A stretch of DNA of 64,000 bases from Psychromonas sp. psych-6C06 (lineage in GTDB: Bacteria; Pseudomonadota; Gammaproteobacteria; Enterobacterales; Psychromonadaceae). Every line of letters starts with the position of its first letter. Positions within the stretch are counted from its first letter, which is position 1. Position numbers and translations under genes: made by a program. This document shows positions 1-11,328 of this stretch, in pieces. Where the stretch lies: positions 298,344 to 362,343 of the forward strand of contig NZ_PIZM01000002.1 in NCBI RefSeq assembly GCF_002835465.1. Reading direction: 5' to 3'. A model generated the notes under the pieces. It did no database searches and had not been told where the DNA came from. It saw only the letters and a program-made list of their open reading frames with translations.

Positions 1-56
1 AGTAGCAGACACGAAATATATTGCCAAGTAGATCAGATAGTTAAATGGATTGGTAT
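1..56 (+). repeat. Right end of the ~160-bp dispersed inverted-repeat element (truncated by window edge)
   Basis: The last ~35 bases, with a GATCAG core and the terminal GGATTGGTAT, match the right ends of the copies near 6118-6278, 38741-38900 and 49659-49820. The left part lies outside the window. Confidence 0.6.
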
Positions 57-165
57 GTTCTGAAATTAATAAGACGATTTTAACTTGGTGGATAGCTTGC
101 GATACAAGCAAGCATTAACTTCTCTTTAGACACACAGAGCAGGAGTCTTTGAGCTGATAGATAGC

Positions 166-204
166 AAAAAGGCACTAACCGTAAAAACAGTTAGTGCCTT
201 TTTT
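166..204 (-). terminator. Rho-independent terminator of tRNA-Ser copy 1
   Basis: On the minus strand a stem of GGCACTAAC paired with GTTAGTGCC (171-179 with 190-198) is followed by a T run. It starts 5 nt past the tRNA 3' end. Confidence 0.85.
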
Positions 205-208
205 AATG

Positions 209-299
209 TGGCGGAGGAGGAGAGATTTGAACTCTCGGAGAGCTATTAACCCTCGCTGGTTTTCAAGACCAGTGCATTCAGCCGCTCTGCCACCCCTCC
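209..299 (-). tRNA. tRNA-Ser (anticodon TGA), copy 1
   Basis: A 91-nt tRNA reads on the minus strand with a GGAGGGG acceptor stem, a long variable arm typical of serine tRNAs, the anticodon loop CTTGAAA (anticodon TGA, for UCA codons), a TTCAAAT T-loop and an encoded CCA at 209-211. It is flanked by its own promoter (314-343) and terminator. A second copy lies 360 nt to the right. Confidence 0.95.
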
Positions 300-313
300 G
301 CAGAACGAGGCGA

Positions 314-343
314 ATAATACCGACTTAAGGGGTTGCTTGTAAA
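314..343 (-). promoter_or_regulatory. Sigma70-type promoter of tRNA-Ser copy 1
   Basis: On the minus strand TTTACA (338-343) and TATTAT (314-319) are separated by 18 nt, 14 nt upstream of the tRNA 5' end. The same hexamers and spacing occur at the second copy, although the spacer sequences differ, which supports function. Confidence 0.7.
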
Positions 344-527
344 GTAAAAGTTTTAATTTGAAAACTGTTTGCTCGAATATCAAACAACCATAGTAAAAAA
401 AGGGCTAAATACTGCAAAATGAGAGTGGAGCCTGGTACCAAGCGAATAACACTAATACGATTAATTTATTCATCGAATAACAGAATAGGTAACGAGATGC
501 CGTTTTTTATCCGAATAGCTAAAAAGC

Positions 528-564
528 AAAAAGGCACTAACTGTAAACAGTTAGTGCCTTTTTT
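528..564 (-). terminator. Rho-independent terminator of tRNA-Ser copy 2
   Basis: The stem GGCACTAACTG pairs with CAGTTAGTGCC (533-543 with 548-558), followed on the minus strand by a T run. It is nearly identical to the terminator of copy 1. Confidence 0.85.
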
Positions 565-568
565 AATG

Positions 569-659
569 TGGCGGAGGAGGAGAGATTTGAACTCTCGGAG
601 AGCTATTAACCCTCGCTGGTTTTCAAGACCAGTGCATTCAGCCGCTCTGCCACCCCTCC
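569..659 (-). tRNA. tRNA-Ser (anticodon TGA), copy 2
   Basis: This copy is identical over its 91 nt to the tRNA at 209-299, including the encoded CCA. The copies lie in a direct repeat with a 360-nt offset. Identity covers the tRNA, the terminator and the first ~26 nt upstream, while the remaining spacer has diverged. Copy 2 is promoter-proximal on the minus strand but has a terminator before copy 1, so each is probably its own transcription unit. Confidence 0.95.
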
Positions 660-673
660 GCAGAACGAGGCGA

Positions 674-703
674 ATAATACCGACAACCGCATAAACTTGT
701 AAA
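674..703 (-). promoter_or_regulatory. Sigma70-type promoter of tRNA-Ser copy 2
   Basis: TTTACA (698-703) and TATTAT (674-679) lie on the minus strand with an 18-nt spacer, just upstream of the tRNA at 569-659. Confidence 0.7.
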
Positions 704-773
704 GTTAAAAATAACAAAAAAAAACTGTTTGCCGAATAATCCAACAAACAGTTTAAATATACATCAACAGGGT

Positions 774-1415
774 TTACTTAAAGTGGTTTGAATGTGCTTC
801 AGGGTGCTGCTCAGCATGACATTCAAACAAGTATTCAGCCAGTGCGGCTAATACGGTATCATCAGTAGATTTTCCTAATGAATAAGCAACTGTTTTATTA
901 TCTACTCTGCGAATCTGTGAACCAGATATAGCTAATCGTTCACGATTAGGCAGTTGCAGATAAATGTTATGCAGTTGTTCTGGGAACTCTGCTTCCTCTT
1001 CATCATCAATAAGCAAAGAGATACCAGACGCAGACAGATCTTTAATTTGATAATGTAGCTCTTCGCCCTCTTCATTCACCAAAGAAATAGTTTTATCCGC
1101 CGGTAAACGCCATGAGCGTAATTGATCACCCGTTTCAAAAATTTTCGGAGACTTAAGGCTCATGCTAAAATTAGCGAAATCGCCCATTTTCATCTGTACA
1201 GGAAAAACTAAGTGGTGATTACCGTAATTAGCCACCAACTGAAGATCATCAGCTAACCCCAACTGAAACAGTAAAGCGTCCTTGCCGCTGGTCCCACCAA
1301 TATCATACTCTAGATTTTTCTTGTCGCTTTCCGACTCTTCAATATCCATGATCATTTCAGATAACAATTTAAATTCAGCGTCACTTACTTGCAGTTCTTT
1401 TGTATCATCGGCCAT
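774..1415 (-). CDS. PilZ-domain protein (probable c-di-GMP effector)
   Basis: A soluble 213-aa protein with a PilZ-like C-terminal half. An RSWR segment near residue 100 stands where the arginine motif is expected, and DLSASG follows about 30 residues later, matching the D/NxSxxG half of the c-di-GMP site. The Arg spacing is one residue shorter than the usual RxxxR, so ligand binding is uncertain. The acidic N-terminal ~90 residues are not recognised. The open frame extends upstream to 1613, but the ATG at 1415 is preceded by a strong GGAGG ribosome-binding site and the upstream extension looks non-coding. It is divergent from leuS. A role in motility or adhesion is only inferred from PilZ proteins in general. 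Confidence 0.75.
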   Translation of the reverse strand: MADDTKELQVSDAEFKLLSEMIMDIEESESDKKNLEYDIGGTSGKDALLFQLGLADDLQLVANYGNHHLVFPVQMKMGDFANFSMSLKSPKIFETGDQLRSWRLPADKTISLVNEEGEELHYQIKDLSASGISLLIDDEEEAEFPEQLHNIYLQLPNRERLAISGSQIRRVDNKTVAYSLGKSTDDTVLAALAEYLFECHAEQHPEAHSNHFK

Positions 1416-1545
1416 AGGGCCTCCATCATTCTGTACTTGAAAAATATATTTGGCTACTTTACGACAAATCAAACAATAATTAAGCAATAAATTACATAAT
1501 TTGACCTTTTGTCTCCAAAAAATGTATTTCGAGGTTAAAAAATAG

Positions 1546-4251
<2,706 letters not shown>

Positions 4252-4254
4252 AAA

Positions 4255-4307
4255 GCTAAAAGCTAGAAAGCTAGAAAGCTAGAAAGCTGGTTTTTCCAGC
4301 CTTCTAG
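4255..4307 (+). repeat. AGCTAGAA tandem repeats forming a hairpin after leuS
   Basis: Several direct AGCTAGAA-type units begin 4 nt after the leuS stop. The last unit pairs with a following inverted copy (4279-4290 with 4296-4307, loop TTTTT, one A-C mismatch). The structure could slow or terminate transcription, but no clean T run follows it. Similar AGCT-based repeats follow sdaA and the kinase gene at 62395. Confidence 0.7.
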
Positions 4308-4345
4308 CCCTTCAGCCTTCCCTATTTCTATTTATAAGGCTAATT

Positions 4346-4867
4346 ATGAAAACGTTACTTAACGCTTTTAAAACACTCATCATACTTTCCTCTCTCTTAC
4401 TTTTATCCGGTTGTGGGTTTCATTTAAAACATAATGATGGTTTAGTTGAAAAATACCCACAAATTCTCTTACAAAGCGCCTCCAACAGTGAATTAACACG
4501 CTTAATTAAACTCAGGTTACGTGGTGCTGGCATTGAGTTAGTTAACACCCCTTCTGATGATGTCGCTATTTTAAAAGTCGGTGGAGAACGTCGCTCTTCA
4601 CGCACTATCTCTCTGTATTCAAATGCACAAAATGCAGAGCAAGAATTAGGTTATAACCTTAGTTACTCTATACAAAGTCCCGGCTATGAAGCACAAGACT
4701 TTAGCGTAAACCTTTATCGTGACTTCTTAGATAACCCCGCTCAGGCACTTGCTAAATCTCGGGAAGCAGAGCTATTAACACGAGAGCTTCGTGCCATTGC
4801 TGCCGATCATATTATTAATACTATGCTTAGTTTAGATAATAAAAATAGTGCAGCAATAGACAACTAG
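4346..4867 (+). CDS. lptE: LPS-assembly lipoprotein LptE
   Basis: LptE is the outer-membrane lipoprotein that plugs the LptD barrel and helps insert lipopolysaccharide into the outer leaflet. The 173-aa product has a lipoprotein signal with lipobox LSGC and acylated Cys23, followed by the GFHL segment typical of LptE (formerly RlpB). Its length fits the family. It sits between leuS and holA, the conserved position of this gene, and holA begins 12 nt after its stop, so the two are probably co-translated. Confidence 0.93.
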   Translation: MKTLLNAFKTLIILSSLLLLSGCGFHLKHNDGLVEKYPQILLQSASNSELTRLIKLRLRGAGIELVNTPSDDVAILKVGGERRSSRTISLYSNAQNAEQELGYNLSYSIQSPGYEAQDFSVNLYRDFLDNPAQALAKSREAELLTRELRAIAADHIINTMLSLDNKNSAAIDN

Positions 4868-4879
4868 GCAGTGAAATAG

Positions 4880-5878
4880 ATGCGCATCTACCCAGAGCAA
4901 CTTAAACAACATATTAAGCAACAACTACCTCGTTGTATTCTTCTTTTTGGCGATGAGCCTTTGCTGACGCTAGAAGCAGAAGACCTGATCAAACAGGTTG
5001 CGAAATCTCAAGGCTATCTGGAAACATTTAGCTTTAGCCTTGATGGAAATTTTGATAAAGATAGCATCTATTCTCACCTACAAAGCTTATCGCTATTTTC
5101 TGAAAAAAAGATATTGTCGCTAACGCTCTCTAAAACCAGCAAAGAAAGCACTGCTTTTTTACGCGAGATTGCGCCACTTTTAAACGATGATATTTTATTA
5201 CTTTTACAAGGCCCTAAGCTTAATAATCAACAGCTAAACGGAGCTTGGTTTAAGGGATTAGAACAACAGGGGGTATTTGTAGTCACTAACGCCCCCTTAC
5301 CGCAGCATTTCCCACAATGGATTTATCAACGCTTAAAGTCACTCGCGCTAAACGCGAACAAAGAAGTCATCGATTTTCTTTGCGTGCACTTTGAAGGTAA
5401 TCTTTTAGCGGCTAAACAAGAGTTTGAAAAACTCGCATTGTTATATCCAAAGCAAACCCTCAACCTGCATCAAGTTGAGCAATCAATCACCACTCATAAT
5501 CACTTCTCGATTTTTCAATGGCTAGACAGCTTATTGGAAGGTGATAAAGTACGCAGCCAACGCATTTTAAAGCAACTGAAAGCAGAAGGTACAGAGCTGT
5601 TACTGCTTAGCGCAACCCTAAGCAGTGAGATACAAAAACTCCTCAAATTAAGCTATCAAGAAAAAAGCACCCCACTCGCGCAGTTACTTAATCAACAGCA
5701 GCCGAAAATTTGGGCAAGCAAGCAAGCTCTAATGAGTAAAGCGTTGAAGCGCTTAAATACGCGACAATTAGAGCAACTTATCATTCAGTGTGCAGAGTTA
5801 GAGATCATAGTAAAAGTTGAAAATAGCGCAGATGATTGGCAAAAGCTGACATTAATAGCAAGTGCATTTTATGCATAA
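4880..5878 (+). CDS. holA: DNA polymerase III delta subunit
   Basis: HolA is the clamp-loader subunit that opens the beta sliding clamp. The 332-aa product matches the family length (about 340 aa). The N-terminal AAA-like domain has the degenerate nucleotide-fold segment LLFGDEPLL near residues 21-29, without a working P-loop, as expected for delta. The C-terminal collar domain is rich in leucine and glutamine. It follows lptE by 12 nt. The E. coli partner nadD is not downstream here. It lies at 13037 with nadK instead. Confidence 0.95.
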   Translation: MRIYPEQLKQHIKQQLPRCILLFGDEPLLTLEAEDLIKQVAKSQGYLETFSFSLDGNFDKDSIYSHLQSLSLFSEKKILSLTLSKTSKESTAFLREIAPLLNDDILLLLQGPKLNNQQLNGAWFKGLEQQGVFVVTNAPLPQHFPQWIYQRLKSLALNANKEVIDFLCVHFEGNLLAAKQEFEKLALLYPKQTLNLHQVEQSITTHNHFSIFQWLDSLLEGDKVRSQRILKQLKAEGTELLLLSATLSSEIQKLLKLSYQEKSTPLAQLLNQQQPKIWASKQALMSKALKRLNTRQLEQLIIQCAELEIIVKVENSADDWQKLTLIASAFYA

Positions 5879-5959
5879 TTTATTTAAAGTTAAGTCTTCT
5901 TTAATAAAACGATTGGTATAAGCAAGATGACTCACTACTTTGATGTTTCGCTATTATAG

Positions 5960-6116
5960 CAATGGAAATTAGAAAGTGATCTCGTATTACGTAGGAAAGG
6001 TTTGTACTACCAAGGCGTGATATGCAGAAGTTAGTTGTTCTCCCTTCAAAACTCACACCACAGGTAGTGTAAATTTTAACAAGTAGGACTGATCACCTTT
6101 TTAATTCTTTTGGTAT
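5960..6116 (+). repeat. Diverged copy of the ~160-bp dispersed element
   Basis: It shares the ordered blocks of the better copy next to it: GTGATC, TTACGTAGGAAA, CAAGGCG, TAGTTGTTCT, TTTTAAC, TGATCA and the end TTTTGGTAT. The left terminal repeat is not clear. It abuts the next copy head to tail. Confidence 0.6.
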
Positions 6117-6117
6117 T

Positions 6118-6278
6118 ATACCAATTCCGCTAATATAGTGATCAAATATTACGCAGGAAAAAGTAGTTAATTCAAGGCGAAAATTGATGTAAATGGTTGT
6201 TCACTTTACGAAATTTTTAACGCTGAAATAGCTTCTTTTAACCAGTGAGATTGATCAGTTATTTAGTGGATTTGGTAT
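6118..6278 (+). repeat. ~160-bp dispersed element (MITE-like) with 28-bp inverted ends
   Basis: The left end starting ATACCAATTCCGC and the right end finishing GTGGATTTGGTAT are inverted repeats, matching at 22 of 28 positions by hand comparison. The element has no coding capacity. It closely resembles the copy at 49659-49820. Size, inverted ends and copy number suggest a non-autonomous transposable element; no transposase is in the window. Confidence 0.75.
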
Positions 6279-6290
6279 TACTGCGGGTAT

Positions 6291-6326
6291 AAAAAAGCCC
6301 CTGCATACCAAGTAAACAGAGGCTTT
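6291..6326 (-). terminator. Rho-independent terminator of fklB
   Basis: On the minus strand AAAGCCTCTG pairs with CAGGGGCTTT (one mismatch), followed by six T residues, about 70 nt past the fklB stop. Confidence 0.8.
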
Positions 6327-6396
6327 ATCAAGTAAGTGACTTGATAGCAAAACAAGTCACTAAAATTGCCACTTACCTTATAAGTGATAACTCACT

Positions 6397-7017
6397 TTAT
6401 TTGATTGCTAATAGCTCAACTTCAAATACTAGTGTTGAATGTGGGCCAATAGCTGCACCAGCACCACGTTCACCGTATGCAAGTTCAGATGGAATTGCTA
6501 ATTTGAATTTCGAACCAACAGGCATTAATTGTAATGCTTCAGTCCAACCAGCGATAACACCGCCTACAGGGAACTCTGCAGGTTGACCACGTTCAACTGA
6601 ACTATCAAATACAGTGCCATCGATTAGAGAACCGTGGTAATGAACGCTTACTGTAGATTCTGCAGTTGGTTTTTCGCCTTCACCCATCGTAATTACTTCG
6701 TATTGAAGACCAGAATCAGTTACCTGAACGCCCTCTTTCTTGGCATTTTCAGCTAAGAATTCAGCGCCAGCAGCACCTAAAATTTTAGCTTGCTCTGCAG
6801 CGGCTTCTTGCATACGTGCAGAAATAGTTTGAAATGCAGCTTGAAGCTCTTCTTGAGAAACTTTACTTTCTGCGCCAGCAAATGCATCAGCAATACCCGC
6901 AGCAACAGCAGAGATATCTAAGCCTTCAAATGGTTGTGCGCGAAGTTGCTCGCCCATTTGTAGACCAATACCGTAGCTTGCTTGTAGTTCTTGAGTGTTT
7001 AATTGTAGTTCAGACAT
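6397..7017 (-). CDS. fklB: FKBP-type peptidyl-prolyl isomerase (FKBP22)
   Basis: This isomerase speeds cis-trans rotation of X-Pro bonds and acts as a folding helper. The 206-aa product has the two-domain FklB layout. An Ala/Gln/Glu-rich helical dimerisation domain (about 1-95) precedes an FKBP domain (about 113-206) with VHYHGSLIDGTVFDSS and LAYGERGAG. There is no signal peptide, pointing to a cytoplasmic FklB rather than the periplasmic FkpA, which has a similar architecture. It is transcribed alone, with a terminator at 6291-6326. Confidence 0.93.
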   Translation of the reverse strand: MSELQLNTQELQASYGIGLQMGEQLRAQPFEGLDISAVAAGIADAFAGAESKVSQEELQAAFQTISARMQEAAAEQAKILGAAGAEFLAENAKKEGVQVTDSGLQYEVITMGEGEKPTAESTVSVHYHGSLIDGTVFDSSVERGQPAEFPVGGVIAGWTEALQLMPVGSKFKLAIPSELAYGERGAGAAIGPHSTLVFEVELLAIK

Positions 7018-7098
7018 GTTTCTCTCTTTTCATTTTAAGTGTTAGATAATTAATAGATGGGGAGCAAAATTAACTTTTAAAGGGTTATTTAAAATTAT

Positions 7099-7668
7099 TT
7101 ACGTTTTTATTGTTTTTATTGTTTTTATTTGCTGAGCAATACCAGCTGTCACCACCGTCACATGATTAGCCAAGCTAGCGACCTGTTGGTTAAGCTCTCC
7201 TAACTTATCAGCATAAACACGCATCAACTTAGTTTCACCAATCAGCCCACATCCTACCTCTCCTGTGACAATAATGATAGGAGCCTGCAATGTTTGGAGT
7301 TGTTGAATAAACTGTTGTTTAATCTGTTCATACTCGGCTACACAGCGCTTTAAAGGCTTATCTTGAGAAAGATACCAGCCTACCCAAGTTGATAAACATT
7401 CAATTAATATAGGCTGTTTAGACGAACCATAGTGCTGTAAAAAATGCGCTAATGTTTTAGATTGATAATCAAGTTCACAAGTAATGATGTTTCGATCGCG
7501 ATGCAGTTGATGCCTAGCTATACGGCATTTGGTTTCTTCGCCAAGCGCAAGACTGGTGGCGATATAGATAGCATGTTCTTGATCAGAGTCTTCTCGCCAT
7601 TGCGTTAACAAGTTTTCAGCTACCGCACTTTTACCACTTCGTACACCACCAATCACTAAATGTTTCAT
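7099..7668 (-). CDS. cobU: Adenosylcobinamide kinase / adenosylcobinamide-phosphate guanylyltransferase
   Basis: CobU phosphorylates adenosylcobinamide and transfers GMP to it, a step in nucleotide-loop assembly of vitamin B12. The 189-aa product begins MKHLVIGG with the P-loop GGVRSGKS at residues 7-14 and has the RIARHQLHRD segment where the guanylylated histidine lies. I use the ATG at 7668 with AAGGAAAG upstream. The longer frame runs back through a terminator hairpin at 7689-7719. The last nine residues repeat the Ile-Lys-Thr triplet and come from a 9-bp tandem DNA repeat. No other cobalamin gene is in the window, so salvage is more likely than a full pathway here. Confidence 0.92.
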   Translation of the reverse strand: MKHLVIGGVRSGKSAVAENLLTQWREDSDQEHAIYIATSLALGEETKCRIARHQLHRDRNIITCELDYQSKTLAHFLQHYGSSKQPILIECLSTWVGWYLSQDKPLKRCVAEYEQIKQQFIQQLQTLQAPIIIVTGEVGCGLIGETKLMRVYADKLGELNQQVASLANHVTVVTAGIAQQIKTIKTIKT

Positions 7669-7688
7669 TTGCTTTCCTTTTAAAGGAT

Positions 7689-7719
7689 AAAAAAATACCA
7701 TCACAAGGATGGTATTTTT
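7689..7719 (-). terminator. Bidirectional rho-independent terminator between dnaJ and cobU
   Basis: AAAAATACCATC pairs with GATGGTATTTTT (7691-7702 with 7708-7719). It lies about 130 nt downstream of dnaJ and 20 nt upstream of the cobU start, ending the dnaK-dnaJ transcript. Confidence 0.8.
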
Positions 7720-7846
7720 AATAGTAATCAAAATATGCACTTATTTAGCAGCCATTACAAAATAATTTACGCTAAATGTTCAAAAAACTAAAATGACGAG
7801 TTATTTTTGAAAATATAAGCACAAGTAATTTTTGAGCACCCCTTAC

Positions 7847-8974
7847 TTATTTGCTTAAATCATCAAAAAAGTTTTTTAAATGATTTAAAAAACCATCTGA
7901 TTTTGGTTTATGCTTTTTCGGGCTTGAAGAACAAGTCGTTTCAAACTCTTTGAGTAACTCACGTTGCTTAGCAGAAAGTTTCACAGGCGTTTCAACAATC
8001 ACTTTACACATTAAGTCGCCAGTTGTGTGACTACGTACTGATTTAACCCCTTTATTACGCATACGGTACATACGGCCAGTTTGCGTTTCTGCCGAGATTT
8101 TAAGTTTTACACGGCCATCAAGGGTCGGTACTTCAATCTCACCACCCAGTGCAGCTTCGGTGAAACTGATCGGCACTTCACAGTATAGGTTATTACCATC
8201 ACGCACAAACACTTCATGCTCAAGCACGTTCATTTGTACGTATAAATCGCCTGCAGGTGCGCCATGCTCACCAGCTTCCCCTTCACCACTCAAGCGAATA
8301 CGATCCCCTGTATCAACGCCAGCAGGGATTTTTACATTAAGCTTTTTACTGCTTTCGTAACGTCCTTCACCATGGCATTTATTACAAGGATCAGTAATTA
8401 TCTTACCTTTACCACGACAAGTCGGACAGGTTTGGTTTACCGCAAAGAAACCTTGTCGCATCTGTACTTGACCTTGGCCATGACAGGTACCACATGTTTT
8501 ACTTTCTGTCCCTTTCTTGGCGCCAGAGCCATTACATTGTTCACAGTGAACCAGTGTCGGGATCTCAATCTCTTTAGAGATACCATGTACAGCTTCTTCA
8601 AGCGTGAGTTCCATATTGTAGCGAAGATCTGAACCCTGTTGTGCTCGTTGCTGACCACCACGTCCACGACCTCCGCCAAAGATATCACCAAAGATATCGC
8701 CAAACTGATCGCCGAAGTCACCACCACCAAAGCCTCCTTGGCCTTGTTGGTTAACGCCTTCATGACCATATTGGTCAAACGCTGCTTTTTTGTTTGGATC
8801 GCTAAGAATCTCGTATGCTTCTTTTACTTCCTTGAATTTCTCTTCAAGCGCATCATCCCCTTTCGTTCTATCCGGGTGATATTTCATTGCAAGGCGCTTA
8901 TACGCCTTTTTAATTTCTTTATCTGTTGCGCTACGGCTAATACCAAGCACTTCATAACAATCACGTTTTGACAT
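7847..8974 (-). CDS. dnaJ: Chaperone DnaJ (Hsp40)
   Basis: DnaJ delivers unfolded proteins to DnaK and stimulates its ATPase. The 375-aa product has the J domain (about 1-70) with HPD at residues 33-35, a Gly/Phe-rich linker (about 75-110), and four CxxCxGxG zinc repeats ([32 protein letters not shown]) at roughly 144-204. The C-terminal substrate-binding domains follow. It lies downstream of dnaK on the same strand, 229 nt away, and is probably driven by the heat-shock promoter before dnaK. A strong hairpin lies in the intercistronic gap. Confidence 0.98.
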   Translation of the reverse strand: MSKRDCYEVLGISRSATDKEIKKAYKRLAMKYHPDRTKGDDALEEKFKEVKEAYEILSDPNKKAAFDQYGHEGVNQQGQGGFGGGDFGDQFGDIFGDIFGGGRGRGGQQRAQQGSDLRYNMELTLEEAVHGISKEIEIPTLVHCEQCNGSGAKKGTESKTCGTCHGQGQVQMRQGFFAVNQTCPTCRGKGKIITDPCNKCHGEGRYESSKKLNVKIPAGVDTGDRIRLSGEGEAGEHGAPAGDLYVQMNVLEHEVFVRDGNNLYCEVPISFTEAALGGEIEVPTLDGRVKLKISAETQTGRMYRMRNKGVKSVRSHTTGDLMCKVIVETPVKLSAKQRELLKEFETTCSSSPKKHKPKSDGFLNHLKNFFDDLSK

Positions 8975-9094
8975 TTTTAGTTCTCAAACCTTTTATACAA
9001 ATCACAGTAAGTGGCAGGACTAAGCCATTTATGTTTACTACAAATCCAAGTAGTAAGCTTAAATGGCAACGACCAACGTATTTACCATACAATA

Positions 9095-9126
9095 ACGCGG
9101 ATTATAGAGAACTCTATAACCCGCGT
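9095..9126 (-). other. dnaK-dnaJ intercistronic hairpin
   Basis: On the minus (transcribed) strand ACGCGGGTTATAGAG pairs with CTCTATAATCCGCGT over 15 pairs, using one G-U pair, with a 2-base centre. On the plus strand the same position is an A-C mismatch, so the fold fits RNA of the dnaK-dnaJ sense. No T run follows, so it is not a simple terminator. Confidence 0.6.
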
Positions 9127-9203
9127 CATTCATTAAATAATGAACCTACCTTTTATCTACAGCGCCCTCTTAGCGATAGCGCATTAAAGTAGAGGCGAGT
9201 TAA

Positions 9204-11120
9204 TTACTTTTTATCGTCTTTCACTTCTTCAAACTCAGCATCAACGATATCATCATCTTGCTTTGCTTGCGCTTCAGGTTGCTCAGCACCGGCTTCACCA
9301 GCTTGTGCTTTTTGTTGTGCAATTTCAGCTAGTTTTTGTGACGCTTCTGCAAGTGCAGTTGTTTTCGCTTCAATTGCTTCTTTATCTTCACCTTTAGTCG
9401 CTTCTTCAAGGTCCTTTAAAGCAGCTTCAATTTTCTCTTTCTCATCTGCAGGAAGTGCATCACCAGCTTCTTCGATCTGTTTCTTAGTTGCATGAACCAT
9501 TGCATCAGCTTGGTTACGAGCAGTTACTACTTCTTCGAAAGCTTTATCAGCTTCAGCATTTGCTTCAGCATCTTGAACCATTTGTTCAATCTCTTCATCG
9601 CTTAAACCAGAGCTAGATTTGATCGTAATTTTTTGCTCTTGGTTAGTATCTTTATCTTTAGCAGATACGTGTAAGATACCATCAGCATCCATATCGAATG
9701 TTACTTCGATTTGTGGCGTACCACGTGTTGCCGCACGAATACCTTCAAGGTTGAATTGACCTAGAGATTTGTTATCACTCGCACGTTTACGCTCACCTTG
9801 TAAAATGTGGATTGTTACCGCGCTTTGGTTATCTTCAGCCGTTGAGAATGTTTGCGATTGTTTCGTTGGGATAGTTGTATTTTTGTCGATAACCTTAGTC
9901 ATCACACTACCCATTGTTTCAATACCCATTGATAACGGAGTCACGTCTAATAATAGAACGTCAGTTTTGTCACCAGAAAGTACTGCACCTTGAATCGCAG
10001 CACCCATTGCAACTGCTTCATCAGGGTTAACATCTTTACGTGCTTCTTTACCAAAGAACTCTGCAACTGCTTTTTGTACTAATGGCATACGTGTTTGACC
10101 ACCAACCAAAATTACATCGTTAATTTCACCAACAGAAAGATCAGCATCTTTCAGAGCGATACGCAGAGGCTCAAGTGTTGCTTTAACCATGTCTTCAACT
10201 AAAGACTCAAGCTTAGAACGTGTAATTTTAACATTCAGATGTTTAGGGCCTGTTGCATCTGCAGTGATGTAAGGCAGGTTAATTTCTGTTTGTTGTGCAG
10301 AAGAAAGTTCAATTTTCGCTTTTTCAGCTGCTTCTTTAACACGTTGCATCGCAAGTGGATCGTTGGTTAGATCGAAACTTTGCTCATCTTTAAATTGTTG
10401 AACGATGTAGTTGATTAGACGGTTATCGAAATCTTCACCACCTAAATGCGTATCACCGTTTGTTGCTAATACTTCAAATGTTTTTTCGCCATCTACTTCA
10501 TCAATTTCGATGATTGAGATATCGAATGTACCACCACCTAAGTCGTATACAGCAACGGTGCTGTCGCCTTTTGCATTGTTAACACCGTATGCAAATGCAG
10601 CTGCTGTAGGCTCATTGATGATACGTTTAACATCAAGACCTGCGATACGACCAGCATCTTTCGTTGCTTGGCGTTGTGAGTCATTGAAGTAAGCAGGTAC
10701 GGTAATTACTGCACCAGTAACTTTCTCACCGAGGTAATCTTCGGCAGTTTTCTTCATTTTCTTTAATACTTCAGCAGAAATTTGCGGCGGCGCCATTTTT
10801 TCACCGTGCGCTTCTACCCATGCATCACCGTTATCTGCTTTGATGATTTGGTAAGGCATGATTTTAAGGTCACGTTGCACTTCTTCATCTTCAAAACGAC
10901 GACCGATAAGACGCTTAATTGCGAAAAGTGTATTTTTAGGATTCGTTACAGACTGACGTTTAGCAGGTTGTCCTACTAATGTTTCGCCATCGGTGTAAGC
11001 GATGATTGAAGGAGTGGTACGCTCACCTTCTGCATTTTCAATAATTTTAGCTACATCACCATCCAATACAGATACACATGAATTAGTTGTACCTAAGTCA
11101 ATACCGATAATTTTACCCAT
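9204..11120 (-). CDS. dnaK: Chaperone DnaK (Hsp70)
   Basis: DnaK is the ATP-dependent Hsp70 that binds exposed hydrophobic segments and works with DnaJ and GrpE. The 638-aa product begins [16 protein letters not shown], giving the N-terminal phosphate loop of the ATPase domain (about 1-385). The conserved linker [11 protein letters not shown] leads to the beta substrate-binding domain, then a helical lid and an acidic Lys-ending tail. The frame opens 15 nt earlier, but the ATG at 11120 has GGAG upstream and matches family N-termini. A sigma32 promoter lies about 90 nt upstream. Confidence 0.98.
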   Translation of the reverse strand: MGKIIGIDLGTTNSCVSVLDGDVAKIIENAEGERTTPSIIAYTDGETLVGQPAKRQSVTNPKNTLFAIKRLIGRRFEDEEVQRDLKIMPYQIIKADNGDAWVEAHGEKMAPPQISAEVLKKMKKTAEDYLGEKVTGAVITVPAYFNDSQRQATKDAGRIAGLDVKRIINEPTAAAFAYGVNNAKGDSTVAVYDLGGGTFDISIIEIDEVDGEKTFEVLATNGDTHLGGEDFDNRLINYIVQQFKDEQSFDLTNDPLAMQRVKEAAEKAKIELSSAQQTEINLPYITADATGPKHLNVKITRSKLESLVEDMVKATLEPLRIALKDADLSVGEINDVILVGGQTRMPLVQKAVAEFFGKEARKDVNPDEAVAMGAAIQGAVLSGDKTDVLLLDVTPLSMGIETMGSVMTKVIDKNTTIPTKQSQTFSTAEDNQSAVTIHILQGERKRASDNKSLGQFNLEGIRAATRGTPQIEVTFDMDADGILHVSAKDKDTNQEQKITIKSSSGLSDEEIEQMVQDAEANAEADKAFEEVVTARNQADAMVHATKKQIEEAGDALPADEKEKIEAALKDLEEATKGEDKEAIEAKTTALAEASQKLAEIAQQKAQAGEAGAEQPEAQAKQDDDIVDAEFEEVKDDKK

Positions 11121-11210
11121 TTTATTTCTCCACACTTTATATGTTTTGTTTGGTTAATGGCTTCGCTTTTTAACATGATGTTTTAAGCTTTTGCCCTTAA
11201 GATAGTTAAT

Positions 11211-11238
11211 ATATGAGGGGCTATTTTTTACTTTCAAG
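11211..11238 (-). promoter_or_regulatory. Sigma32 heat-shock promoter of dnaK
   Basis: On the minus strand CTTGAAA (11232-11238) is followed after 11 nt by CCCCTCATAT (11211-11220), close to the sigma32 consensus CTTGAAA...CCCCATNT. It lies about 90 nt before dnaK. Confidence 0.8.
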
Positions 11239-11274
11239 GGAAAATAGTAAAAAAAATTGATTTATTTTAAAAAT

Positions 11275-11303
11275 AAAAAAAGGCACTTAAATAAGTGCCT
11301 TTA
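11275..11303 (-). terminator. Rho-independent terminator of grpE
   Basis: GGCACTTA pairs with TAAGTGCC (11282-11289 with 11292-11299), with a T-rich run following on the minus strand, 30 nt past the grpE stop and just upstream of the dnaK promoter. Confidence 0.8.
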
Positions 11304-11328
11304 ACGGTAACGCTGTTTTACTTTCTAA

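Noticed and set aside
7669..7740. 24-residue N-terminal extension of CobU
   Set aside because: It reads through a perfect terminator hairpin and the P-loop start at MKHLVIGG matches the family.
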